Shown: positions 11,690-23,554, counted from the stretch's first letter. The stretch is 64,000 nucleotides of DNA from Marchantia polymorpha subsp. ruderalis (GCA_037833965.1 AP031357.1:10126001-10190000); one strand, 5' to 3'. The notes: generated by a model not told the origin, from the letters alone. Numbers and translations: made by a program.

Positions 11690-14227
11690 TTCTTAAATTG
11701 TAAACAAAACGTAATAGTCAATTGAGTCTAAGGATATGTTTGACAATGTATGAAAAAAAAAAAAGAAGACAAAAAGGAGCACAAAAGAGAAAAGTCGAAG
11801 CACAACGGACAAAGCACGCAGCTTCAACGTCAATAAGTACGTGGTTTGAATCAGGAAACATCCAAAAGAACATAAGATTTCTTGAAAAAACCTCAACAGT
11901 GCTCAGGACGAGCTACGTCTTGTACTCCTAAATTGTTCGAAGCAGAAATCCTAAACTCAAATGATTTGGGTTACCAGCCGTATTGAATGATCACTAACAC
12001 TATCGTAATTGGAGACAGGCCTTTAATTCTGGGCAGAGTACTAACTCTGCCCTGGCTAACTAGCTATAATTAATATTTAGTTATATATTCTCTTCATTTA
12101 TTTATCTAGGCTATTTCGGATTCTTGTTGTTCCCTTGGATGTTTTGATTTCTTTGCATCCCACCTTCACAATATTGTCCCCTTATACAGTTCACGTGTGA
12201 TACGAATTGAACGGCAGGCGGCATGGTCAGTGGACAAATGCATACGCAGTTCCAGACAAGCCAACACTAGACACCTCGGAAGTATTTCGAGGCCTAACGT
12301 ATGCAAGTTGGAGACATCGGATTTGAATCATTGTTTTAAGACGTGATCTGGACCTAATCATATCCCAGGTGTCTGCGCTTCTACTTTACATATACTCTGA
12401 GACTTGAAGCTATGTGGACATAAATCCCGAAAATCACTAACTGACTACAACTCGTAGCTGAAGTCCTATAGATGCTATCCAAATGATCAGGCTGCACCAA
12501 AGTCGAATTTGCATGGTCAATCTGGAATTGAATACGTATGTTACGATAGGAATGAAACACAACCACACTTCGCGTCTGAAAATATTTCTCTTTTCTGTAT
12601 GTCATTGATTTCTTTTTCAACCACCTGGAGAACAACAGCCTTGATGGAGGCGTTGGAGCTCTACATAATACGAAGCGAAATGTGGTTAATCAATATCCCA
12701 GTCCGTATCTACCTGCTACTTTAAACCTCTGCCATGTACAGCAATTTTCCAAGAAACCTGAGTTCATAGCAGATAAGAGAACGAGCCATATTATAACCTG
12801 AAAGTTCTGATAATTACATTGGTCAGAATCACTGTGGTCTTATCGTTGCCTTCTAGTTTCATCTTTCACGTGTGAACGTTCATTGATCCTTATGTAGATT
12901 GAAGTTTGTGCTTGTGCATCTTCTCTCGTGTACAGATGGCTGCAAGACAACAACCTGTGCAAAGAGACAATTGAGAACATCAGTTTCATAAACATGTAGG
13001 TAATTCAAGTTATATAAAATTACAAATCCATACCTATAATTTGTCAGAAAGCAGACACAAAACCGAACCAAAACCTTCCAATGTGTGCGCAGGACTGTAA
13101 ATTTGAACTAGACTTGGACGCACTCAAAATTCCTTGTACATGCTGACAAAGGCCATTAGTTCTGCTGTGCTTGATCGCAGTCTCGAAGGGGAACCGGAGA
13201 TTGCACTGAAAGTTCGCTCTGGCAATCAGTGAAGGCTGTTTGGCAGTTCTGTCAGTTCTACCTCTGATTTTCCATGAGTGTAATCGACAGGCATAATGTG
13301 CACTCCAGCCCACCATGAAACAAGTCGCGCGCGAGCTGACCGACCTCACATTCTTGGAAACCGTCCCTCGGAATGGACCGAGTCTATTACGAGGGACGGT
13401 TGCAAGCATGAATGAGAACAACCCCGTCGTCACAGACGACCAGATTCTCGCTGAACTGACTTCTGTACCGAGTACGTTGGACAGTCTCTGTACCCTTTAA
13501 ACATGCATTTCTGTGGATAGATAGTTCGGATCCGGATCGTGCCTTTATCAAAGACTAGAGTCCTCGCCTCTGCAAGTCATCTTTCTTCGTCGCTGATCAT
13601 CAGCAGGAAACGAAATATCCACTGATCTGCAGCTCAGATATAGAGAGAAAATTGCCTCTTCCTTTGATCAGGACTTCAAGATCTGAAGATCCTTAAAAGT
13701 GTACAACAAACCAACGGAGAAAACCCTTATCTTCATAGTCTCCTACAGTCAGTGATCTCATACAGACCACTCAGCCGTGGAGATGACCATCTCGTGGCAT
13801 TACATTGTGGACCATGCTAACTATAAAATCCGAACCAGAAGGAAACGTTTTCCCTTCTGGTTCCGGATTTATATTCTCGTCATCAGTCTCGTAGCCCTTT
13901 TGTTACCTTCAGTTCGGAATATACAGATTCTTCTCGTTCTGAATCACTTAAGGAGTCGAAATATAAATGTAATCTAGAACATCCAGCTCATAGACAGGAG
14001 AGATCGAATGCATGAGTCGTTACTGGCTAGACATGGCAACGTTTGCAAACTCTTCAATTGGAGATAAGGAATCTGATTTCTCCTGGAAGCGATTCGACGG
14101 ATGCTTTTCCGCGTTGTATGTGTAGCTTGCTGAGCACTGTGTGCGGAGTGTAATGGCATGCGATTTAATCGCCAGAAGGCTATTTTGGAAAGTGAAAGGA
14201 AGAGATGTACAGAAGCCATCAGCCACC
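11690..14227. repeat. Mosaic repeat block B, copy 2
   Basis: This is the second copy of 7495-10290, in the same orientation. The similarity ends abruptly after the CAGCCACCG word near 14227. Compared with copy 1 it lacks several small segments, for example the stretch around 8290-8520. It contains no intact gene. Confidence 0.65.
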
Positions 14228-16140
14228 GCTCGTGTCAGAAGCATAACAGCGACTCAACTGCCGCAGGCAAATCATGTCTTTGCAACCAATCTTCGATGCT
14301 CAGGACATTTACATCCCTTAAGCGATTGTAAAATTTCGATGTTCGGAAGATGTAGTCATCTGCCATCGATCGTGCATGAACTGTTGTTCTCCAGATGAAA
14401 TTGATCAGGATAGGGTTTACCCCATGGATGGAGTTTGTAGAGTTGTTTTTATTAGGTGGTTTGTAGAAATTGTGTATTATCAATCATCTTTGCTGTAGAA
14501 CCAGACCTCCTCAATTACTTGGTGGCATAGAATCTAAGTCCTTCTATGGTTTAGAGCATATACTAAAATTGAATTGTAGAGAACAAAGCTCTTACAGGTA
14601 TCGCAGCCCCTGCATTGCATAAAGTGGTCAAGACTCCATGACAGCAACAGATTCTGCTCCCGATGCAAAAGGACTGCTAGATTGACTTCAGATTTCTCAG
14701 TAACGTGGAACAAACTTTCTGGCAGATTCGAAGATAATCGTTTGTGTTCGGCATTACGTTTTGTAAACATATAAATATACGGCAGACGAGCTTGAGGAGT
14801 TGAGGCAATTATAGACCAGTCTAGCATGGATGCTGACAAGAAGGTTCGGACTTTCCCATCTGGTGAGGTTCCAGGAATCAAGGCAGTCATGAATGAGGTG
14901 CACTAAGCCAGAGAAACGTGTTGGATAGTGCATCCAGGCACTGAAAGTACTTCAGGTGGAGAATACTACTTATCAACATGTAGCAGATGCAAGATTGTCA
15001 GTGGTACCATTGTCCAACCGAAAGCAAGGAGAGGCGTTCGCTGCAAGGGACTGGCATTTATGCCCCCTCGATGAACATAGGTTTGGACGCTCGCCTACAA
15101 TCTGAAACCTACGATGATTTATTGAGAATTTTCTCTAAGAATATATTCACATCAAAGTGGACGATTTCCACATCGCAATCAGGTTTCACCACAGAAGCAT
15201 CAGATAAAGATTCAGCTGCTTTGCACAAGGAGAGAGTTTGGCAACATATATTCAGGCTTCAGTACATCACAAAAAAAATTTGTGCAACTTGTCAGACTAG
15301 CAAGGCAATGTCGTTCAGGTAGCACAAACCTCCTCCTTCTACCGCTCAGAATATGCAGGAGAGGTATCTGGACAGAAAAATCCTCCTCCCCATTGCCCAG
15401 CAGAAACGTTCAAGAGCAGAAAACAAACTTTTTCTCTAACTCTGGTCAATTAGTTCCAACCACCAGATTTCACCGTCTCCATTTGTGATATTTAAGAACT
15501 CAGTTCCCAAAACGAATCTTCCAAACCGAATCTCGCTGAAATGTCTTCAAGTATATTCGAAGTACTACCCAGTGCACCTCGAATATAGTCGAAAGACAGT
15601 CGACAACGCAAACAAGCATTTGATTTCCTATTATTTTAGCTGTAGGAGACAAATCTGACAGAGAATCCTTCTGCGCATGCTGGTGCTTCTTTCTGAACTT
15701 TGGGCTCATCCCGCTTCGTCTGAGCTTCATAAAGCAGAATGTCTCTAATGAGTCCAGCAAGCAACGGCTCGATTAACCGGAGATGGTAAGATTAGTATCC
15801 CTTACAGTACAACGGAAGTTCTTGATTTCCTTCACATAATTAAGCTATGTATGGATTCAAGCTAAACACATTCACACGGATAGTACTTGAGAATCTCAGA
15901 TCCCGATTTCCAAGGTTTGAGGTGAATCTGTTGAGCAGTTATAGAGGGAAATATGGCGAAGGATTCGATGCTGTACTGCATTTATATGTACACATATCAT
16001 ATTACAAAGATAAAGTCGAGATTGGGCATGCATGGATCAATTCTTCGGTTCAGTGTATGTCCACTGGCATCTCCCAGATCAAAATCAGAAGCAACTCACT
16101 TCCGTACGTATCAGGTAAAACAACATTCATATTCATGAGC
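14228..16140. other. Single-copy intergenic stretch, no gene recognised
   Basis: Several frames of about 60-118 codons occur on both strands (longest 14534-14890, minus). None has a recognisable domain and I find no plausible splice-linked exon series. The stretch does not match other parts of the window by eye. Confidence 0.45.
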
Positions 16141-17515
16141 TATTAAAAATTGAGCAAAAACCTCAACCACAACCACAAGATCCATTTGACTGGAATTATC
16201 AACAAAGTTTATCAAATGATTGCGGGATTTATTTCAGTGAATTTTATTTTGAAATAAAAATATGCGTTTTTTTTGCAAATAGGGATTAGTAATTTTGCAG
16301 GTGTAATCAAGAATAATCAAACCTAATTAGATGCTCAACACAAATGTTAAATTTGTACAAATTACACAAAAAACAAGTATTATATTTCAAGAATGATTAG
16401 AAAAAATTAGTTTGAAAAATGTGAAGCATGCTTATAGCAATTTACATATGTGCATGAAAAATATCTATAAAATAGTACAAATATATTGCAAAATATTATC
16501 AAGTAAATAATTTTTTTATTTTTTTAAAGAAAAGTTGAAATTTTTTTCAATATTATTAATTTCAATGATTTCATCCAATTCTGGATATTTGATAATATCC
16601 AATTAATCCTTGAATATACTGAAATTACTTCCACAACATTTTATTGTATGCTTGTGAAGTTGGAAAAAAAAGAATTTTATCATAACCATAACAACTAAAA
16701 TAAATTTCTTTAGTTATTTTTAGAATATATTTTCAAGATCAAATTTTCATAAATAATGTGAGATAATTCATATTCATATTTCATGTGAGATAATCTTTCG
16801 TTTTAAAGTCAAAAATCATTTTCTTCTTCTTTTTTAAATAAACTTTTTATCATAGATAAACATAAGTATGATAATCACGTCATCTGAATTTGATGTACAT
16901 ATCCAGAAATAAATATTTGTTGAAAAATCTTTAAGATTCAACCAAATGTTAGGTTGAAATTTATACTAAAAATTTATTTGCTTGTTTCATTTATATTCAT
17001 AGTATAATTTTTAAAAGCTACATATTAAAATTTTGTTAGAATCAATTTTATAAATACTAGTTTGTGTTTATTTTCATGTCAAAAAGTTATATAAATTTTA
17101 TCAAAATTAGTCTGGAAAAATACATATAACAACAATATGGCCAAAATTAAATCTTTATCAATTGAAAACCTTAAACTATTATGATAGACAATAATAATTT
17201 TAATTGTTTTATTGAGAGAATCTCTTGATCATCAGCTTAATCTTTTATAGTTAATAAAAAAAATAATTTTCAAATTTGTAGATCTAGTTACTATCTAATT
17301 TTTTTACTCTTTGATGCTTTTTTATTCATCTTCTTTAAAAAAATAATATCTGAATGATGATTGTATTTTTCTTTTTATGCCGTTTTTTGTTAATGTGAGC
17401 TATGGCTAATTTTCAGATTTTATATTTTGATGTTATTTAAATGCAAAAGCGACATAGACATTTTGTAACATATGTTTCAACTCTAAGGCTTCAGAACTTA
17501 TACTTTCATATCATA
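16141..17515. other. Very AT-rich island
   Basis: About 1.4 kb is dominated by long A/T runs with hardly any GC-rich words. It contrasts sharply with the flanks, and the change is abrupt near 17515, where GCGCAGTGG-type sequence begins. No open frame of length is present. I cannot tell whether it is ordinary intergenic DNA, an old element or transferred organellar DNA. Confidence 0.6.
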
Positions 17516-17604
17516 TTCATGAGTATAAAACATGACACTGAGCGCTGAGCAAGCGACAGCGCGCAGTGGTGAGAGCGAGAGCGCGCAGTGGCGAGAGCGA
17601 CGGG

Positions 17605-18042
17605 TCACTGGGGAAAGACATGAACTCGACTGACGACTGACGGTCAGTCAAGATTCGAGGGCCTTTGCTTTGCTTTATTTCCTCCTTTGTCCAAGACTGA
17701 CAAAACTGTAAAATTAAATGGTACACAAACCCAAAAGTCCACAGTAAAAATCCAACGATTTCTCGAGGTTCTCGCATCAAAGGGCGACATGATTCAGCCC
17801 TGTGAACTGGACTGCCAAACTCAAACACACGTAGAATGACATCGCAGTCATCCATGCACTAGTTGAGTAATTAAGAAGAACGATATTGTTTCATGAATAG
17901 TATTCATATCGATGAGTCAAATATATCTGCAAGTCTTTCTATCTACCGAGTTTGGCACCAATCTCTTTCCCTCGATAATATGGAACAAATGACTGAAAAC
18001 AGACATGATTGTACGTGACCACAATATATTTTACTTATAAAC
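17605..18042. repeat. Mosaic repeat block E, copy 1
   Basis: This block matches 42915-43360 closely. Both begin near a GGTCACTG word and include the direct and inverted words GACTGACGACTGACGGTCAGTC. The similarity stops near 18042, where a piece of block B begins. At the other locus block E continues into other sequence. Confidence 0.65.
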
Positions 18043-18745
18043 ACAACCACACTTTGCGTCTGAAAATATTTCTCTTTTCTGTATGTCATTGATTTTTTTT
18101 TCAACCACCTGGATAACAATAGCCTTAATGGAGGCATTGTGAGAATCTTGGAGCTCTACATAATACAAAGCAAAATGTGGTTAATCAATATCCCAGTCCG
18201 TATCTACCTGCTACTTTAAACCTCTGCCATGTACAGCAATTATCCAAGAAACCTGAGTTCATAGCAGATACGAGAACGAACCATATTATAACCTGAAAGT
18301 TCTGATTAATTACATTGGTCATTTCACTGTGGTCTTATCGTTGCCTTCTAGTTTCATTTTTCACGTGTGAACAGTTCTTTGATCCTTATGTAGATTGAAG
18401 TTTGTGCTTGTGCATCTTCTCTCGTGTACAGATGGCTGCAAGACAACAACCTGTGCAAAGAGACAATTCAGAACATCAGTTTCATAGACCTGTGGGTAAT
18501 TCAAGTTATATAAAAAAACAAATCCATACCTATAATTTGTCAGAAAGCAGATTCAAAACCGAACCAAAACCTTCCAATGTGTGCGCAGGACTGTAAGTTT
18601 GAACTAGACTTGGACGCACTCACAATTCCTTGTACATGCTGACAAAGGCCATTTGTTCTGCTGTGCATGGTCGCAGTCTCGAAGTGGAACCGGAGATTGC
18701 ACTGAAAGTTCACTCTGGCAATCAGTGAAGGCTTTTGGCAGTTCC
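18043..18745. repeat. Partial copy of mosaic block B
   Basis: This segment is a third copy of the inner part of block B (compare 8585-9270 and 12545-13220). It lies between block E sequence and the 18990-19510 segment, which sit close together at 42915-43990 without it. It therefore looks like an insertion into, or a recombinant with, that locus. Confidence 0.6.
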
Positions 18746-18956
18746 CTGTCATTAGAATGCACAAGAAGCCAAGAGAACTTGATTTCAGTTGTTCACGCAT
18801 TCAAAGAAGAAGTCTCAAGTACTATGTATGGACTTCGATTTGTGATCCTGCAACTTCAAGGTGGGAAAGAGTTCAAAATATACCGTAAAGAGATGGACTT
18901 GTCAAAATTTCCAAGTTGGCAGCGTAGTTGTTGAAGATGGAGAAGGTTCTGCTAGG

Positions 18957-18986
18957 ATATAAAAGCCGAGCATATAAAAGCCGAGA
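18957..18986. repeat. Tandem TATAAAAGCCGAG words
   Basis: TATAAAAGCCGAG occurs twice in immediate succession. A related single word, TATAAAAGTCGAG, occurs at the corresponding place near 1780 and 20190. It could be a duplicated TATA element, but no transcript start can be assigned. Confidence 0.4.
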
Positions 18987-18989
18987 GGT

Positions 18990-19200
18990 TTCGAATAACC
19001 ATCTGCAGGCTCAGATGAAGATTTTGTCTCTTTGGAGGTAGGAGGTGCTTCCTCTTCAATATTCTCCATCGTCAAAATCATGAAATCTACACTGTTGTAG
19101 AGTTGAGATTTGCAATCTGGTAAAGACACATCATGAACTGCCTCACGGGAGCCTAGGTCAAGCTCACTCGACACGGATCCTTCTTCCCCTCTTCATTCGT
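18990..19200 (-). pseudogene. Exon-like fragment shared with 43440-43680
   Basis: A minus-strand frame with the core ELDLGSREAVHDVSLPDCKS and TMENIEEEAPPTSKETKS is nearly identical at the two loci over about 60 residues, and then the two diverge. It begins at GTG with a stop codon not far upstream, so an internal exon of a broken gene is more likely than a full gene. No family is recognised. Confidence 0.3.
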
Positions 19201-19234
19201 CCTTCAACATGTCCGATTGGTAAAACGTAATTAC

Positions 19235-20092
19235 TCTACGAAGCTCAAATTACTGTCTCAGCTGCAAGAATTCTAAGTTCGATCCAAGGAAACACAATCA
19301 AATACTCACTGTCGTTGAATTGATTTGGTATCTTTGAAACTAGTGAACCAGGAGTTAACCCCCTAAAAACTGGAAAAGACAACCATACATACATAATATC
19401 AGTCATAATTACTTCAACCAAAAACTCTAACAAGATGTTTCTGTTTATGAAAACTTTGCTGGAGCACTTGACTACGATACATCATTGGTGTCCTTTGACT
19501 AGCCTAGAATATCATAACTTGTTACCATTCGACTCCTCTCTAACAAGCAAAAATACTAAAACTCAAAAGCTTACGGGAGACGGAGACCTTGGAAGAGATA
19601 CAAGCAGCACGCTTGTTTAGAATCAACAACCTTTTATAGATGGTGCAAAGAACCCTTGAACGTAGCTGCGAAGTGCTCTCATCCCCACATATGGGCGATC
19701 GCGAGGTGCTTTTGGCCCAACAAGTGAGCGATCCCCTCACTCAGCCCTACGGATGGATGATCGTTTCATGTAATGATTCTTAAATTGTAAACAAAACTTA
19801 ATAGTCAACTGACTCTAAGGATAGGTTTGACAATGTATAAACAATAAAAATCACAAAAAAGGGACACAAAAGAGAAAAGTAGAAGCACAACAGACAAAGC
19901 ACGCAGCTTCAACGTCAATAAGTACATGGTTTGAATCAGGTTATATCCAAAAGAACTTAAGGTTTCTTGAAAAATCCTGAACAGTGCTCAGGACGAGCTT
20001 AGTCTTGTACTCCTAAATTGTTCGAAGCAGAAATCCTAAACTCAAATGATTTGGGTTACCAGCCGTTTTGAATGATCACTAGCACTATCGTG
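19235..20092. repeat. Mosaic repeat block G, copy 2
   Basis: This is the second copy of 6940-7790. Its right edge (near 20092) joins directly to the start of the 4.6-kb duplicated block; the equivalent point in block-B copies continues differently. That marks a duplication breakpoint. Confidence 0.65.
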
Positions 20093-20097
20093 CAATT

Positions 20098-20346
20098 TCA
20101 AGTTGGGAGTAAGTTTGGATTATACCGTAATCTCAAATTCTCCAAGTTGGCAGCTAAGTAGTTGAAGATAGAGTTGGTGCTACCAAAATATAAAAGTCGA
20201 GCAGATGCAGGTGTATCATTAAGAGCTTTGTTGTAGGCTTGATCCAGCTCATTGATAAACACAATACAGCCCATAGCGTCCTCTTGAATTCGGGGAATGG
20301 ATGCCAGAACAATCATAGCTATGGTGCTACAGCCTGTATCCTGCAT
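20098..20346 (-). pseudogene. Exon-like fragment with AAA-type Walker B resemblance (copy 2)
   Basis: An open minus-strand frame of 82 residues contains EDAMGCIVFINELDQAYN, similar to the hydrophobic-strand-plus-acidic signature of Walker B; in Rubisco activase the equivalent reads FINDLD. Further exon-like words lie upstream on the same strand, such as a stretch ending IIADIK before a GTAAAC donor near 20530. No complete gene model can be built, so this is probably a fragment of a split gene. Confidence 0.3.
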
Positions 20347-21276
20347 TAGGAGTATAGAAGAAGAGACTATTTTTTGGCCCCATTTGAAGTTCAGATCTGG
20401 ACAACAAACTCAAGCATCTTTCCAGTATCTGAGGGCACCTGGCGTGCAAACAAATTCAAAAGGATCAAAACGAGATGGTGGGCAAAGTCTGCGCAATGTC
20501 TTTTCTTTCTCTCATGAATTGTTTACCTTGATATCGGCGATAATTTTTATCATGGCCTCAACGATCACTTCAGTTAGCACTTGCGCTGCAGTCTAGTTTT
20601 TGAGTAAGATGGCATCCTCCAATTTCAACACTATACAATCCTTCTTCATAGGATTCATGTCGGGGTAGAAATCGCTTGGACGGCACGCAGTCAGAGTACA
20701 AGTTTATGGTATTAGTCATGGGAACTGATAGGATAATAAAGCTGAACCCACATCCTCGATGAAGTTATTAGCTTCCTACGTAGCAAACGAGAACTCTTAA
20801 TAAGCGGTGCTTTTCAGCGGCTTGTACGGATCCTGCTTCCACTGAAGAAAATCCCACCTGTGACAACAATCCAAATTCTTCATCAAGGTCTCTGTAAGTT
20901 TTTGGCCAACTTTATATGGATGTTATGAAATCGATAAGCAGTACTAAAAGAAGAATTAAATCCAAGTACAAGATCTCTACTTTCCAAGTGTTCCTCTTCA
21001 GCTACCATTCCACCCATCCTTAAAAAGCTATCATATTGAAGAACAGCATAGGAACCCATTATCTAATGCTTTAACTGAACAACAAACATTCATTCAAAGG
21101 CGGGAAGTATAGGACCACTCCCTATTTTCAATTGCAGGGACACTTTGTCTTCATTGCACTTTGGCATATTGACTTGCAAACCATGTTTTACCCGCATCAG
21201 CTTCCAGGAATCGGCTAGAATCAAAACTTTCCTGGATAAAGAAAGCTATTTAACCTGCAGATCAGCTTGAATACTA

Positions 21277-22398
21277 TTATACATCCCATAACTGTTCAAG
21301 AAACATCAGGAGAAGTAGAACGATTGCACCAATTGCTACAATGACAATGTTCTGAAAAACTAAAACCATGGCCACGAGAATTCCGAGACTTATTGACCAG
21401 AGACCATGCAACTGCTGGCCATTTTGATACAAAAGTACCAAATTGTCACAGCTTGAGTGATTAGATAATCTCATGAAAGTTGGAGAGGGTAGAGAGCTTG
21501 GGGGAGAGGGAAGGAGAGATGCCGTGCTCCTCGAGTGAAGGATCAAACGCTGATCGGCCTTGTGCACCGGTGCGAGGAACGACGGAGAAAGAGCTATCAT
21601 GGTCAAGGATTTCTTGAGCACACAGAGCAGTCTAGCACCTGCCTGTGCTGGACTGGTGCTTTGAAGGCATGGAGGCAATGTGCGTCTGTCGAAGGTGATC
21701 AAGGATGCGTCTTGAGTCTTGATAGATATCCGGGTCCCGAGGATAATACATGTTGCATAGACTCTTCCTTGATATCCATGAACCTGCAAAACTGAGACAC
21801 CATCTTCAGCAGCAATATTTTCCTCTCTGCTTGTAAATTCCTCAACCTGCAAAACTGTGACAACATCTTCATTGACATTATTTTCCTCTCTGCTTGTAGG
21901 TTGCTCCACCTCCAAAACTGTGACAACATCTTCACTGACAATCTTTTCCTCTCTGCTTGTTAGTTCCTCAACCTGCAAAACTGAGAGAACATCTTCACTG
22001 ACAATCTTTTGCTCTCTACTTGTAGATTCCTCACCCTGCAAAACTGACACAAGATCGAGAAGAGGATACTCAACTTCAACACCAAGATAAGAACTTCTAT
22101 AAGAGACTTCAATATTGAACTCAAAGGTAAATTCTGCGGAATGAGATTTCTCAGTAGCATCACAAAAACTGAGAACGATTGGACTCGAATCTTCAATAGT
22201 AATCACGTAATGATTACTATGTTTTTCCAATTCTTCTTCCCTATCAAAGTCGGGCATGGTAATGCTGACATGATCAGAAGGTTGATCCTGAGTAGAAAAA
22301 TCTTCACTTTTAGTGTTAAATAAGAACCAAGTAAAGGCAAAACCAAAAAACACCATCATAATGCACAATAGAAAGAACAGTAACAGAGAGAATTCCAT
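21277..22398 (-). CDS. Membrane-anchored protein with 21-residue tandem repeats
   Basis: This is an uninterrupted 373-codon ORF starting with ATG at 22396-22398. Residues ~4-27 form a strong hydrophobic anchor with little before it, typical of a signal anchor. An acidic region follows, then four full 21-residue repeats at about 117-200 of the form VSVLQVEELTSREEKIVSED and a partial fifth. A proline/serine-rich segment (~295-307) precedes one long or two short hydrophobic segments at ~336-367. The paralogue at 3199-4254 has three repeats and a stop codon, and a third relic lies at 6370-6875. The start is supported by conservation of the anchor in both copies. It shares its upstream region with a plus-strand TATA box. 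I recognise no family; the repeat composition suggests a structural or surface role only by inference. A lineage-specific gene is likely, but expression is not shown. Confidence 0.55.
   Translation of the reverse strand: MEFSLLLFFLLCIMMVFFGFAFTWFLFNTKSEDFSTQDQPSDHVSITMPDFDREEELEKHSNHYVITIEDSSPIVLSFCDATEKSHSAEFTFEFNIEVSYRSSYLGVEVEYPLLDLVSVLQGEESTSREQKIVSEDVLSVLQVEELTSREEKIVSEDVVTVLEVEQPTSREENNVNEDVVTVLQVEEFTSREENIAAEDGVSVLQVHGYQGRVYATCIILGTRISIKTQDASLITFDRRTLPPCLQSTSPAQAGARLLCVLKKSLTMIALSPSFLAPVHKADQRLILHSRSTASLLPSPPSSLPSPTFMRLSNHSSCDNLVLLYQNGQQLHGLWSISLGILVAMVLVFQNIVIVAIGAIVLLLLMFLEQLWDV
21799..22050 (-). repeat. 63-bp coding tandem repeat (four units)
   Basis: Four consecutive 63-bp units encode the 21-residue repeats of the membrane-anchored protein. 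Copy 1 has three units. The units differ by scattered substitutions but keep the frame, so repeat number has changed between paralogues without a frameshift. Confidence 0.7.
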
Positions 22399-22706
22399 GA
22401 TTGCACAAAATTCTAAGAAATACCAAATGATAGCAGCGAGTTAGTTAATAATGATCGCACAAATTGCAAGTAAGAAACAAAGATAGCCGCGAATGAGTTA
22501 AGTATGATAGTAGTGAGCTAAGAGCGCTGAGAACGAGAGAGTGTGTACTTCGTAAAGTGAAGAAATGATATAGTTTCTCGTATTTATGTAAAATTTCATA
22601 ACGATAACGCACATCCTCAGAAAGTCGTTAGAGCGACTATCTGAGCACGAGAACATTTCCAAGCGCACCGGTCTGAAAACTATCCGTGAGCGTCCTCCGT
22701 ATAAAA
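22399..22706. promoter_or_regulatory. Shared divergent upstream region, copy 2
   Basis: About 300 bases lie between the repeat-protein ATG (22398, minus) and TATAAAA at 22700-22706 (plus). The sequence is conserved with 4255-4563. A bidirectional promoter is inferred from the layout. Confidence 0.4.
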
Positions 22707-22719
22707 CGTCTAGAATCCC

Positions 22720-23007
22720 GTGTTGTTGGTGGACACAGCAGAATTTAAACTTGGAGTTTATTTTGTTACGTTGGACAGAAAACGAGAAAAAAAATTGGCA
22801 CGTACTGAAATGATTCTTCTGAGATGTTGCACTGTTCTTGATTTTGACGAATTTTGCAACTTGATACTTCAGATGTCATACCTAAACGTTGGGAGGAGTC
22901 CAACGACACTCTCCATAGTTGTGCAAACTCACCCAGTACACAAGAGGCATGTACTCTATTTGAACCATACGAGATTAAGAGATCGAAAGGCGGAAGAGGA
23001 AAGATGA
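22720..23007 (+). pseudogene. Small ORF after TATAAAA, copy 2; possibly an Sm-like remnant
   Basis: This is the same frame as 4587-4868, starting at a non-ATG codon. It includes VLDFDEFCNLILQ, weakly like an Sm1 motif. It overlaps an open minus-strand frame whose exon-like end is at 23090. Coding status is uncertain. Confidence 0.2.
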
Positions 23008-23089
23008 GAAGGAAGAGCAAACAACTGGGACATTCACAGATGACGTGTCGAAAAGCACGGGAGGTGAAATTGACGTGTTCATTTCTTAC

Positions 23090-23217
23090 CTCTACGGCAT
23101 CGTCCATGAAGTATTTAGCTTCGTATATAGCAAATGAGAACTCTCCATAAGCGGTGCTTTTGAGCGGCTTGTACCACATGGAATCTCTAAGGGACCTCTC
23201 CCCTCTCAGTTGACCTG
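23090..23217 (-). pseudogene. Exon-like stretch with splice signals at both ends
   Basis: On the minus strand, CTTAGCAG at 23218-23225 is a good acceptor and GAG|GTAAGA at 23090 a good donor. Between them the frame is open and reads WYKPLKSTAYGEFSFAIYEA and on to DDAVE. Related but stop-containing words occur near 20760-20830 and 2340-2400, so this is one of a set of duplicated exons. The copy at 4951-5080 has a stop. The family is not recognised, and no complete gene can be assembled because the left-hand exons are unclear. Confidence 0.35.
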
Positions 23218-23554
23218 CTAAGGATATCATACTACTCCTGGACCGAAATTTACTTACTGAAAATATTTTCCAATCCTTGATAACATTGAAGGTCTCCTAT
23301 GTTCTCTATTCCATGACCTCCTTTACCCCTCTGAAACTCCATGGAAAGACAAATCTAATCCTCCTTGTGTATACCTGTGGTAACACACTTTTTGTTTTTT
23401 TTGCAGAATTTAAACAATTTTAGAAAACTAGTACCAAAGCAGTGTTTGTAGCTAGAGAAGGGTACGCAAAATAGAGTGGATTGAGGAGATCGTCACGAGG
23501 GCACAAAGAATCACGTAGTCGGATGTACCAACGCCAACGTCTTCGGCGCCTTCG

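Larger units (their letters stand above)
20093..23375. repeat. Segmental duplication, copy 2, left part
   Basis: This matches 1679-5236 and is interrupted after GTATACC at 23375 by the retroelement insertion. The match resumes at 39584 with ACAACCAGGG. The genes and exon-like frames in this copy are more intact than in copy 1. Confidence 0.85.

Noticed and set aside
21799..22050. Regular 63-bp units as a possible CRISPR or satellite array
   Set aside because: Units are contiguous without spacers, keep an open reading frame and lie in a nuclear plant gene.
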